From Pavlovales sp. CCMP2436 (taxonomy: Eukaryota; Haptophyta; Pavlovophyceae; Pavlovales), in assembly GCA_026770615.1 (NCBI GenBank), contig MU631857.1, forward strand, positions 68,923-79,113: a stretch of 10,191 nucleotides of DNA, given 5' to 3'. The notes beneath the pieces are model-generated. The model worked only from the letters and a program-made list of their open reading frames with translations. It was not told where the DNA came from and made no database searches. Below are positions 1 to 7,175 of the stretch, piece by piece; position 1 is the stretch's first letter, and each line of letters opens with the position of its first letter. The position numbers and the translations under genes were made by a program.

Positions 1-108
1 CGTTCGCTGACGCGTTCGCTGACGCGTTCGCTGACGTGTTCGCTGACGCGTTCGCTGACGCGTTCGCTGACGCGTTCGCTGACGCGTTCGTTGACGCGCC
101 CGCTGACG
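1..108 (+). repeat. 12-bp coding minisatellite, nine units
   Basis: Nine head-to-tail units of consensus CGTTCGCTGACG fill the window edge, with single changes in units 4 (C to T), 8 (GCT to GTT) and 9 (TTC to CCC). Because 12 is a multiple of three the repeat stays in frame and encodes repeated Phe-Ala-Asp-Ala, drifting to Phe-Val-Asp-Ala and Pro-Ala-Asp-Ala at the 3' end. Related GCTGACGC words recur at 178-210, so the array probably once ran further into the gene. The array continues off the left edge, so its true copy number is unknown. Confidence 0.95.
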
Positions 109-430
109 CGGGGATCAAGGAGCTGGTGGTGCCATCTCCCGTGGCGGACGCGGCAACCGGTGTGGCAGCGGCTCCTGCCGCTGACGCACCCGCTGACGCG
201 CCCGCTGCCGAGGTTTCGCTGTTGTCGCAGAGACTGCAGGTTTGCAGGTTTTGCTGCCGGCGCTGCCGCTGCACGTTCTCTTTCAAGCCGCGAGCGAGTC
301 TATCCCAGAGTTCATCAACAGGGTATTCAGTCCACTGGCGAACTGGATAGGCAAACCCGGCAAACACTCGAGATCGAGTGATGAGAGCAGCAGTAGTGAC
401 GACGACGGGAAAAGAAACTGGCGGGCCTGA
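3..430 (+). pseudogene. 3' part of an Ala/Asp-rich repeat protein, frame broken by an 8-bp duplication
   Basis: The 5' end lies outside the window. The frame is open from base 3 through the Phe-Ala-Asp-Ala repeats and a Val/Ala/Pro-rich stretch to a Ser-Leu-Leu-Ser-Gln-Arg-Leu-Gln segment near 240. There the frame becomes Cys-rich and implausible. In the next frame, from about 242, a sensible C-terminus appears: a hydrophobic helix-like stretch (LLPALPLHVLF), then PEFINRVFSPLANWIGKPG, then an acidic serine tail (SSDESSSSDDDGK) and TGA at 428-430. The switch falls on a perfect 8-bp tandem duplication at 236-251. One copy fewer would leave one continuous frame. The tail resembles casein kinase 2 substrates, but I do not recognise the protein. 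It may be a real pseudogene, a polymorphism or an assembly error. Confidence 0.6.
236..251 (+). repeat. 8-bp perfect tandem duplication GCAGGTTT
   Basis: GCAGGTTT occurs twice in direct succession (236-243 and 244-251) and shifts the surrounding reading frame by +8. Each copy contains AG|GT, so the stretch GTTTGCAG between the two junctions begins with GT and ends with AG. The form is that of a target-site duplication without an insert, or of replication slippage. Confidence 0.9.
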
Positions 431-644
431 CGCAATGACGGCAACTTTGGCGAGGACTCTGGCACTTTCGGCAACTCAACGATATAATTTTTTGTCAGTG
501 ATGGGCCTTCAGCGCACAAGCGCAGCTGGAGGTACCTACGGGCACGGCGGATTCACTCGCGAGAGTGACGTCGTTATAAACCAACGATGACGGGTCTCGA
601 GCGAAATAAATTATAAATATATTAGTAACTAACAAAAGACGGCC
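431..644. other. Intergenic space between convergent genes
   Basis: The plus-strand gene stops at 430 and the minus-strand gene stops at 645-647, so both 3' ends fall here. An AT-rich block at 605-635 contains AATAAATTATAAATATATTAG. It could serve 3'-end formation on either strand, but no canonical signal is certain. I see no further gene. Confidence 0.5.
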
Positions 645-1772
645 TTAGCGCGCGCGAATCTGACCGTTGCCGGAGTAGCGCACCGGCAGCTTCGGCTTGT
701 GCGAATCCGGATACACTGCCGCAATGCCCACTCCCGCGAGTCCGAAGAGCAGCATGGCTGCGCAGACTCCCCCCTTGTAGGGCGCGCCCAGGCTGGTCTG
801 GATCCAGCGGTAGTCTAGCTTCCACGTCTCCATAACGGTCCGGGAGCCGAGGACGGACGCGCCCTCGAAGATGCCGTGCTGCAGGAAGTTGGTCGCGCGC
901 TTGATGCAGATGGCGCGCCCGCTCTACTTCACTTCGACGTAGCCCTCCGTGATCGCAGCGGCGAGCTGCCCGTCCTGGTGGTGCATGATGGCGACCTTGG
1001 CTCCGTCACCGCCGCCGCCACCGCAAGGGCTGAGCAGGTTGTGTAGGAGCCTGGGCCCGATCTGCTGTGCTCCAGGCGGGTGCGTGTAGCCGACGAGCGC
1101 ACGCTTGCGCTTGTAGAGGCGGAAGTGAAGTAGCCCGTCGAGCCTCCGCAGGGTGATGAGCACCTGCTGGATGTGGGTGCGGTCGTACTGCCCCGGACCG
1201 TAGATCCATGACGCGAACGAGCTGGCCAAGTCAGTCGTCGGGGCAGGAATTGTCGACAGACTGCATGCCGCTGCCCGTGTGGCCGAACATGACCCAGTGG
1301 ACGAGGTCGTACGTGGCTCCGTTGTGGGTGAACGCGCGGTACTTGATGATGATGGTGACGACGGCTCCGAGCTGGCCCGTGCTGAGATCGTAAATCTGAA
1401 CCGTCGCGCGCTCGTCCCCCTCGCGCGCACGGAAGCTCGACAGCGGCTCACGAGGCATCAGATGCTGGCAGAGGAGAAGCGAGTAGGCGGAGACGCAGTC
1501 GTATGCGAAGACGAGAGGGTCGTCGAGGGCTGCGGCGATTGCCTTGTGGTCGGTGACGTACTGGTGCACCGCATCGGACGAGGGGAAACACACGCCTCCC
1601 ACCGCGTTGCACCCTCGCGAGCGAACCCTGCTGCGTCCTGGCTGCTCGCCTCGCGCACGTAGAGGATGTAGCAGCGCGAAGGTGTGCTACCCCTGGTATC
1701 ACCGTCGGGCTCCATGCCCTAGGCCAACACAAGTACGGGCTGGCACCAGGTTCGCGCCCCGGGGTAGTTCAT
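645..1772 (-). pseudogene. Unrecognised protein with C-terminal membrane segment; two frameshifts and in-frame TAG codons
   Basis: Protein-like sequence continues along the minus strand but changes frame. From ATG 1772 there are 17 codons, then TAG (1721-1719), then GGC and a second ATG at 1715 with a good context (G at -3 and +4), which may be the real start. This frame holds CYILYVREASSQDAAGF. Near 1600 the sense moves to the next frame (SDAVHQYVTDHKAIAAALDD, IYDLSTGQLGAVVTIIIKY, FTHNGATYDLVHWVMFGHTG). It returns to the first frame at a CCCC run near 1240 (FASWIYGPGQYDRTHIQQ, LLHFRLYKRKRALVGYTH, MHHQDGQLAAAITEGYVEVK). TAG at 926-924 follows. The same frame goes on (ICIKRATNFLQHGIFEGASV, METWKLDYRWIQTSLGAPYK), with one likely transmembrane helix (GVCAAMLLFGLAGVGIAAVY) and a short basic tail, to TAA at 647-645. 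I do not recognise the family. The two single-base shifts compensate each other, so sequencing error is possible. The TAG suggests decay, or two separate products (645-833 alone encodes 62 residues). Confidence 0.6.
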
Positions 1773-2396
1773 TAAAAATTTCTACATACGAATATTATTT
1801 TATTTAATAATAAAAGATGTTGCTGATAAGAGGTTACTAAAACGGACTGACTTCGTCGACTGACTTTGGTCAATTTCAACTTCTAAAAGTGCATATTTCC
1901 GACAGGCATCCGTTACTAAACGCTACTATATGTTATAAGGATGGGCTGTGTTCCCGACCACCACGTCGGGGAATGTCCACCGGACCAGACTCGGTGGAGT
2001 TTTAAACGCTTTTAAACTGTCGTTCGACGCATGATCTTGATCAAGGAATTTTAGATTGAAATTGTGACACAGGGTCAGGAGAAAGCGCGCTGGGTCCGGA
2101 CCGGAGCGGCGGAGCCGGTCAGAGCCGGTGTGAACTGTGATACGCCAACCGCGGTTCCAGGCGGCCAACCTGGCGGCACGGCACAGCACCTTGGGGCAGA
2201 CCCGCGCAGTCAACTTAGTTAGCTATACTGCTAACTTTCATATCGCTGGTCTTGCTGACAGTCTGAGCTGTCTGAGTTCTGACGGCGTGACGCGCTGTGA
2301 CGCCGCCCTGACTCGCTCCGGTAACTAACTGTGACTGACACTGTTTACGACAAGAAGAAGATTGGTGTGGTCAGCTTCAGAGCGAGGGCTCCCCTT
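1773..2396. other. Intergenic, AT-rich then mixed composition
   Basis: The first 60 bases next to the minus-strand start at 1772 or 1715 are AT-rich (AATATTATTTTATTTAATAATAAAA) and are a reasonable promoter position for that gene. The remainder, including a GC-rich patch around 2085-2200, shows only short, unconvincing frames. I see no gene or RNA here. Confidence 0.5.
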
Positions 2397-2993
2397 CTAC
2401 GCCGGTGCGCTGTCAGACGAGGGTGCAGCCACATGGTCAGTGCTGCCAGACAGTAATGGCGTCGCCTGCTCCGCGAGGCCCGTATAATGCGCGGCTGACG
2501 GGGCGGCCTCGACGGAAGCCGAGGCCCCGCCGTCTGGCGTCCGTCGCCCTTGCGAGACAGGCGTCCGGCGCCCCTGCAAGCTAGCTGAGCCGCTCCCGCA
2601 TCGCGTGCTGTCGAGAGCTGCGAGGAGACCCGCGCGCGCATTTGAGATCCGAGAGAGCGCAAACGATATCGCGACAAAATCGTCCTTCGCCTCGCCGAGC
2701 AGCGCACCGATCTCGGTCAACGCGGCGTCCGTCCCGAGCATGTGGCGCTCGACCTGTGCGAAGGCGCGCGCGGCGACCAAGAGGTCGTCGCTGCTGCCGG
2801 GGCGCGGCTCACCTCTCGCGACGGCGCCAGCAGTCACCACCACCCGTCGCGCCCGATCGGCGAGCTCGCTCTTGATGGCGTCCGATGCCATCAGAGCGCC
2901 TGAGCGCCTCCGGAGCAAATTTCTGTCGAACACGTTCGTGATCCCAAGCTCGGCCTGAAGCAGGTTCGAACCTCAGCTCTCGTTCTGCGCCAT
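2397..2993 (-). pseudogene. Helical protein of unknown function with TGA at codon 7
   Basis: An ATG at 2993 in a strong context (ACGATGGCG, A at -3, G at +4) opens a frame that reads six codons (MAQNES) and meets TGA at 2975-2973. The same frame then runs open to a TAG at 2399-2397. The body after the stop is predicted helical and leucine/alanine-rich: NLLQAELGITNVFDRNLL, KSELADRARRVVV, a loop with Gly/Pro, then DDLLVAARAFAQVERHMLG, ALTEIGALLGEAKDDFVAIS and FALSRISNARAGLLAALD, followed by a low-complexity Ser/Gly/Ala tail. The pattern suggests helical-bundle or coiled-coil packing, but I recognise no family. An in-frame ATG at 2891 (MASDAIKSEL) could start a shorter intact product of about 164 residues. 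An AG|GT at the TGA (CTGAGGTTC) leaves open an unseen splice acceptor there. Confidence 0.55.
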
Positions 2994-3334
2994 CGTAGAT
3001 TTTCGTTTTTAAATGGGGCACACCACGTCACCACCGCGCTCTGCGCTCATCCACGCGGCCCAAAGTAGCGACACAGACCCGCACACTCCAGCAGCCAACA
3101 GAGGCGCGCCAACAACGCAAGAAGAGAGAGGAACAATGCCTTCGAAACACCCCCCAACATATTAAGCCCGAGGCCCACCCTCCAGAAGGGGTGGGGAAGA
3201 CCGGGACCACATTATTGAGCCCCCCACCGTGTGATTCTTGCCCCTCATGGGCAAGATCACACAGTGGGATACAGGCTATCGGAGGTTATTTGCCTGTTTT
3301 TTTGTGCTACATGCGCGGCATATGCGCAGGCAAG
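2994..3334. other. Non-coding stretch containing a hairpin
   Basis: Just upstream of the minus-strand ATG at 2993 lies a T-rich run on the plus strand (TTTTCGTTTTTAAAT), a possible promoter-proximal region. Beyond it I see no coding sequence. The only notable element is the inverted repeat at 3223-3268. Confidence 0.5.
3223..3268. repeat. Imperfect inverted repeat, ~20-bp arms, 5-base loop
   Basis: The arm at 3223-3243 (CCCACCGTGTGATTCTTGCCC) pairs with 3249-3268 (GGGCAAGATCACACAGTGGG) around the loop CTCAT. There is one bulged T and one mismatch that would be G-U or A-C, depending on the strand. The structure is far stronger than expected by chance in this composition. It could be a small RNA hairpin, a cruciform, or remains of a palindromic mobile element. 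No adjacent gene end makes a terminator likely. Confidence 0.75.
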
Positions 3335-3533
3335 CTGCATTTTGAGACGAGCGAGACGCAGCAGATGCCGGTCAGTGCGTCAGTCAGAGAGTCGTCGACT
3401 GTCGTGTGCCTGATCAGCCTGAGCGGTGGGACGGTATCCGTGTGCTCTGCAAAGGTTCCTTGATCCGCGTGTTTTTCTCAACACTTGGGTCCGGTGGAGA
3501 CCTGTCAGGGGACGGACGTATTTCTAGATATTT
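3335..3533 (+). repeat. Diverged direct repeat, copy 1
   Basis: This copy shares ordered word matches with 3802-4004: CTGCATT, GGTCAGTGCGTC, GGGACGGTATCCGTGTG, GTGTTTTTC, ACTTGGGT/GCTTGGGT and GACGGACGT. The offset is nearly constant at about 467-482 bases. Small indels separate the shared words, so the copies are old. There is no coding potential. It may be the remnant of a retrotransposon terminal repeat or of a segmental duplication. Confidence 0.8.
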
Positions 3534-3801
3534 ACACACGTACTTGAGGTCTGGTAACGGAGTGACAAGGCAGCCGGCCAGCTGCCCTTCCCCCAGGGAG
3601 GATCCGCTCCGGATGCGCAAGCAGCCGCCGCAAAAGCGACTGATAGTTAAATCGGCGCCTCGATGCTCAGCTCACAGCAAAAAACCCTGACCGTGAGGGG
3701 GTAGGCGGCCTTGTATTCAGGTGACTGGGGAGGCACATCGTGCAGCCGATGGCGCGGCTTTTCGGGCTGCCGACGCACATCTCCATATGACCTGTGAGCG
3801 C
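3534..3801. other. Unique spacer between the two direct-repeat copies
   Basis: About 270 bases lie between the copies. They contain CCTTCCCCCAGGGAGGATCCGC and other GC-rich words but no convincing reading frame, RNA or signal. The spacer is too short for the inside of an intact LTR element. It could be deleted internal sequence. Confidence 0.5.
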
Positions 3802-4004
3802 CTGCATTCTAGGCGACGAAGAGATGCAGCGGAGGTCGGTCAGTGCGTCGAACGATGATAAGACGTGCTTGCTTGACTCTCAGCGGTGGGGAGTGAGTGG
3901 GGACGGTATCCGTGTGTCCGAAGTGGATTTCTGGATCTGGGTGTTTTTCAACGCTTGGGTCTAGTGTGAGACTTCCGGAGACGGACGTTTAACTAGAAAC
4001 TTGC
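3802..4004 (+). repeat. Diverged direct repeat, copy 2
   Basis: Partner of 3335-3533 in the same orientation. The best conserved core is GGGACGGTATCCGTGTG at 3900-3916, matching 3428-3444. The ends differ: copy 1 runs on with TTTACACACGTACTTGAGG, copy 2 with TTGCACTAACTATGTAG. Confidence 0.8.
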
Positions 4005-4659
4005 ACTAACTATGTAGTGCAGAATCACACCACTAATTCGGATTTCGACCCCGTATGACTTGATACCGTCAGAACTCGGGCTCTGTGGTGGTGGCAGTGC
4101 AACTGCACATCTGAGTAGCTTTAGACAGTGAACGTATGGTTGGTTAAATTTATCTATTTAATTGAATTTATTGCTGAGTAAATCATAAGCTCACTGTAAA
4201 ATATAAAAAGGCCATCGCCGCAATATAAGTTATAATAGTTTAGTCATAAATTCGTTAACTATATTCACTACTAAATTAATCATGACGAGTGAAATATAAA
4301 CGTATATTAGCAGTCAAATCTTTGACAACATAAATCTTTGACTGTTAACACTGGCATAATCATACAACAAAGTTAACTATAACAAATTAGGACTATTTGC
4401 GACTATATTCGACGCACTAATTTGGTTGCGAATGGTCAATAGAATGTCAACTATGGCTTATATTATGAATAATATAGAACTAGCTTCAAGCAGATGAGAT
4501 ATTTAAATGTTAATGCATGTGTATGTATATGTGTATATGTGCATGTTGCACCGGGGCGGGTTTCACTGCCGCAGCGCCGCAGGTCTGAGCCGGCTTCGCC
4601 GAGCGGTGCGTGGACGGCGCGATCGTGCTCGAAAGGCAGACTAACTCACTACACACTAA
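4005..4659. other. AT-rich intergenic region with a short TG/TA-rich stretch
   Basis: About 650 bases, strongly AT-rich from 4140 to 4500, with many stops in all frames. A TGTATATGTG-type stretch lies at 4515-4550. The 3' end of the minus-strand gene B abuts the right side, so transcription termination and polyadenylation of that gene probably fall in the rightmost part. I see no gene here. Confidence 0.55.
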
Positions 4660-5917
4660 CTAACTGGCCCCCAGCGAGAGCAGCACGATCTTGACGTCGG
4701 TGAAGGAGAAGTCGAAAATCTGCACCATCCCCATCTGCTGCAGCTCGATCACGTGCTTGAGCAGCTCGTCGCGCGGGGTCTCGCTCATGCGCGAGCAGTA
4801 GACCACGAGCGTCTCGCCGGCTCTTGGCGGGATTGCCCTGAACCGGGCGAGCACGGGCGCGACCAGCGGGTGGTGGTTGGGGTAGTCGGGGATGTCAAAA
4901 ATCCCGAACGCGCCAGTAGCGGGCGGTGGCAGCGGCGACGGCGGCGGTGGCTGCTGCCGCGGCGGCGGCGGCGGCGAGACAAAAGGATTTTCTAGAGGCG
5001 GTGGCGGCGGCGGTGGCGGCGGCGGCTGCTGCGGCAGTGCTGCGGTGGCGGCGGTTGCCGCATCGGCGGCAGCAGCGGCGGCGGCGGCGGCGCCACTGCT
5101 GCGGCGCTGCGGACGCTGCTCGCGGCGTGCGTCACTCCGCAGCTTCTCTACCCAGCCCGCCTCGAGACGCTCGGCGAGTAGCTGCTTGACCGCGGCGAAG
5201 GCGGCGGGCTTGAGCGGCTTGGGCTTGTGGAAGGCGGAACCAACCTCGCCAACGTAGACGGTGCGGTAGAAGAACGCGCCCACCTTGTGTGGTTGTTATT
5301 ATCATCATCATTATTATTATTACTATTGATATTCGTTATTGTTATTATTACTGTCATCATTGTTATCGTTATTGTTGTTGTTATTGTTTTATTGTCATCA
5401 CTGTTATTATTGTCATCATCGTTATTATTGTTATGTTGCTATTGTTGTTAGTTGTTGTTCCCCACCTTACGCCTCGAGCCGCCCTCCCAGTCCTTGACCG
5501 GGTCGACGTTCGCGCGCTCGCGCTCGCGGATCTCGCTGACCCACGCACCCTTAGCGCCGAGCAGGAACTTGATGAGCGAGTCTGGGAAGAGGATCGAGTG
5601 CGCCGTGTCCTCCAGCAGCCTCGGCGCCTCCGCCTCCCCCCCCACCCCCACCTCCGCCTCCCCCTGCACCTCCCCCTGCCATCCGTGGCTCGCTGGCTCC
5701 CGCGGCGGCGGCGGCGGCGGCGGCGGCGGCTGCTGCGCGGCGTACGTCTTGCCCGGCTGCAGCATGCCCAGCGGCTGCGGCTGCGGCTGCGGCGGCAGCG
5801 ACGGCATCGCGGGGAACTGCTGCTGCTGCTGCTGCTGTTCCAGCCCCTCGCCGCCGCCCAGCTTGCCTCCGAGCCCCCCTTTGGACGTGCGCGCGGGTCT
5901 GCCACCGCGCCGAATAC
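4660..5917 (-). CDS. Gene B: intron-containing protein with one KH-like domain, Q/P/A-rich linkers
   Basis: Two minus-strand exons, 5917-5466 and 5283-4660, join in phase 0 across a 182-base GT-AG intron and end at TAG 4662-4660. The first exon encodes Gly-rich sequence, seven Gln, Pro/Gln repeats and nine Pro. The KH-like domain (about 5597-5466 plus 5283-5119) follows. It has ILFPDSLIKFLL, the loop G-A-K-G (5558-5547), then AWVSEIRERERANVDP, RRKVG at the junction, FFYRTVYVGE, and a final helix AAFAAVKQLLAERLEAG. Next come basic residues, an Ala run and Pro runs. The conserved-looking end contains HHPLVAPVLARFRAIPP, LVVYCSRM and LLKHVIELQQMGMVQIFDF. Type I KH domains bind single-stranded RNA or DNA through GxxG, so RNA binding is the likely role (inference). 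Splicing is supported because the joined sequence aligns without gaps to RRVYIGE in gene A copy 1. No good start codon is seen, so an exon upstream, possibly gene A itself, is likely. Confidence 0.7.
5284..5465 (-). other. Intron 2 of gene B, triplet-microsatellite, flanked by AAGGTGGG
   Basis: Sense-strand donor is CGTAAG|GTGGGG and acceptor is CACACAAG|GTGGGC. Removal (182 bases, phase 0) restores RKVGAFFYR, matching RKIGMIMYR in gene A. Without removal the frame meets TAA three codons after the junction. The inside is almost wholly AAC/AAT/GAT/GAC triplets, with no pyrimidine tract before the acceptor. The 8-mer AAGGTGGG occurs at both ends (5468-5461 and 5286-5279), so one copy is removed by splicing. 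Confidence 0.75.
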
Positions 5918-6007
5918 CTAATATTATTATCATCATCATCATCATTATCATCATCATCATTGTCGTTGTTATAATTATTATTACTTAATTCGTGCATATT
6001 AAGATAC
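5918..6007 (-). other. Candidate intron 1 of gene B, flanked by AGGTAT
   Basis: Sense-strand donor is CAAACAG|GTATCTT and acceptor is AATATTAG|GTATTCGG. The 90-base interval is AT-rich, ends in ATG/ATA triplets, has an in-frame TAA, and no pyrimidine tract. AGGTAT is repeated at both ends. Splicing would be phase 1 and make a Gly codon. This is weaker than intron 2 because the upstream exon has no homologue to test it. Confidence 0.5.
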
Positions 6008-6085
6008 CTGTTTGCACTGCTTTACCCCCGCCAGCACCCCCGCTCTCGACCCACGGCCCGCGCTCTCCGCGCCAGCTTGCCGTCT
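6008..6085 (-). other. Possible upstream exon of gene B
   Basis: A GC-rich island between AT-rich blocks is open in the phase required by intron 1 (WVESGGAGGGKAVQTG before the donor). It has no ATG and starts after a TAG (sense AAAATCTAG|ACGGC), which could itself be an acceptor preceded by a run of seven T. Composition matches the exons. Without a start codon or homology it remains a candidate. Confidence 0.35.
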
Positions 6086-6472
6086 AGATTTTTTAAAAAA
6101 ATCAACCACAACAAGTAGGACGTCAGTCGCGTCGGGTGTGCTATAAAATTTTATTTTATTTAGTGTGCAAGCGTGCGTTATATCTCCATTGTGTACGCGA
6201 CTGACAATAACAATAGCGTTGCCGTTGGCTTTGACTTTCGCGCGGCTTTGGCCGCTGAGTCCGGATCATTTAATCCGGACGGGTATTAGTAGTCTTACAC
6301 AAGGTAATTCTTATTTGTTGTCGACAAACAACAATAATAACAAGGTGGGGGCTGCAAGTCAGGGTACGTTAAAAAAAACTATTACTAAAAAAAACGTTCT
6401 GTAAAGAGCAATTAAATAATGAATGCAGGATGAAGTATTATTGTGAAGGGGTTATTATTTACGCTGTTATTG
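6086..6472. other. Non-coding, contains two small inverted/direct repeat elements
   Basis: AT-rich at both ends with a mixed middle. A short plus-strand frame exists (6165-6404), but its second half is poly-Asn and Lys-Thr from triplet repeats, so I do not accept it. A hairpin GTCCGGAT/ATCCGGAC lies at 6259-6280, and the element at 6299-6346 is listed separately. Confidence 0.45.
6299..6346 (+). repeat. Small element bounded by ACAAGGT direct repeats
   Basis: ACAAGGT at 6299-6305 and 6340-6346 encloses 34 bases centred on the palindromic word TTGTCGACAA, with imperfect TTATTTGTTG/CAACAATAATAA arms. The right end, AACAATAATAACAAGGTGGG, closely resembles the acceptor end of gene B intron 2 on the opposite strand. 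Read on the plus strand it has AAG|GTAATT as a donor and AACAAG|GTGGGG as an acceptor. Confidence 0.55.
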
Positions 6473-6480
6473 GTTTTGCT

Positions 6481-6706
6481 GTTGTTATTAGTATTAGTAT
6501 TAGTATTAATAGTAGTAGTAGTAGCAGCAGCAGCAGCAGCCGCAGCAGCAGTAGTAGTAGCAGTAGTATTGTTATTGTTATTGTTGTTAAGGTTGTTATT
6601 AGTATTAGTATTAGTATTAATAGTAGTAGTAGTAGTAGCAGCAGCAGCAGCAGCAGCAGCTGCAGCAGCAGCAGTAGTAGCAGTAGTATTGTTATTGTTG
6701 TTAAGG
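6481..6706 (+). repeat. Two-copy 111-bp higher-order repeat of triplets
   Basis: Each unit (6481-6591 and 6592-6706) passes in the same order through GTT, ATT-AGT, AAT, AGT, AGC, AGT and back to GTT-ATT, closing with GTTGTTAAG. The period of 111 is 37 exact triplets, so all three plus-strand frames and several minus frames stay open. They encode only runs of Val/Leu/Ile, Ala, Ser, or Asn/Thr/Ala. This is duplicated microsatellite, not evidence of a protein. Copy 2 has minor expansions (extra AGT and AGC triplets). Confidence 0.9.
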
Positions 6707-6739
6707 AGCTCACCGCCTCGCCCAATGCTTGCGCGTGCT

Positions 6740-6973
6740 GTGCCTCCCACCTCTCCCTCTTCGTCTAGTAATGATAAGTAGGAATACGTTCAATAATTAG
6801 TACTGCATATATTAGCAACATAATAATTATCAATATTGCTGTGTAAAAAAAAAGAAAAAAAAGTGCGGTGCCTCCCACCTCTCCCTCTTCGCCTAGTAAT
6901 GATAAGGAGGAATACGTTGAATAATAAGTACTGCATATATAAGCAACATAATAATTATCGATATTGCTGTATA
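6740..6973 (+). repeat. Tandem repeat, 128-bp period, two copies
   Basis: Unit 1 begins GTGCCTCCCACCTCTCC at 6740 and unit 2 begins with the same word at 6868. Both continue through TCTAGTAATGATAAG (GCCTAGTAATGATAAG in unit 2), GGAATACGTT, GTACTGCATATAT and AGCAACATAATAATTATC to ATATTGCTGT. About ten substitutions separate them. An A-rich run (AAAAAAAAAGAAAAAAAA) fills the space between units. Confidence 0.9.
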
Positions 6974-7175
6974 ACAAGAACAAGAATAAGTAGAATAAGA
7001 AGAACAAGGAGAACAAAATCATCCAAATATATATATGAAAATATATAAACATAGATATAGATATAAATCTAAATAGATAGATAGATTGAGATCGAGGTAG
7101 AGATAATATAGATATATACCGCCGCCACCTCCGTGTCCGAGGCCCCTTCGCGGATGAGCAGTCGGATGCTTCGCT
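6974..7175. other. AT-rich simple sequence
   Basis: AACAAGAACAAGAATAAG-type triplets, then ATATATATATGAAAATATATA and GATA/TAGA microsatellite to about 7118. A short GC-rich patch (CCGCCGCCACCTCCGTGTCC) follows. No gene is supported. Confidence 0.6.

Noticed and set aside
1..108. CRISPR-like short repeats at the window start
   Set aside because: The 12-bp units have no spacers, stay in frame and encode a tetrapeptide repeat. This is a minisatellite.
2605..2958. Plus-strand frame opposite the helical protein
   Set aside because: Ala/Ser/Arg-rich shadow of the minus-strand frame, which has the better amino-acid pattern and a good start context.
4753..5257. Long plus-strand Gly/Ala/Arg-rich reading frames opposite gene B
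   Set aside because: They are complements of Pro, Ala and Gln codon runs. The minus strand carries the domain that matches gene A.
5289..5460. Frames of poly-Ile/Val/Tyr across the triplet stretch
   Set aside because: These are readings of intron microsatellite. Splicing it out restores a domain with a homologue in the same window.
6412..6781. Poly-Asn/Thr/Ala, poly-Val/Leu and poly-Ser proteins
   Set aside because: All frames of an exact-triplet repeat are open, so openness is no evidence of coding.
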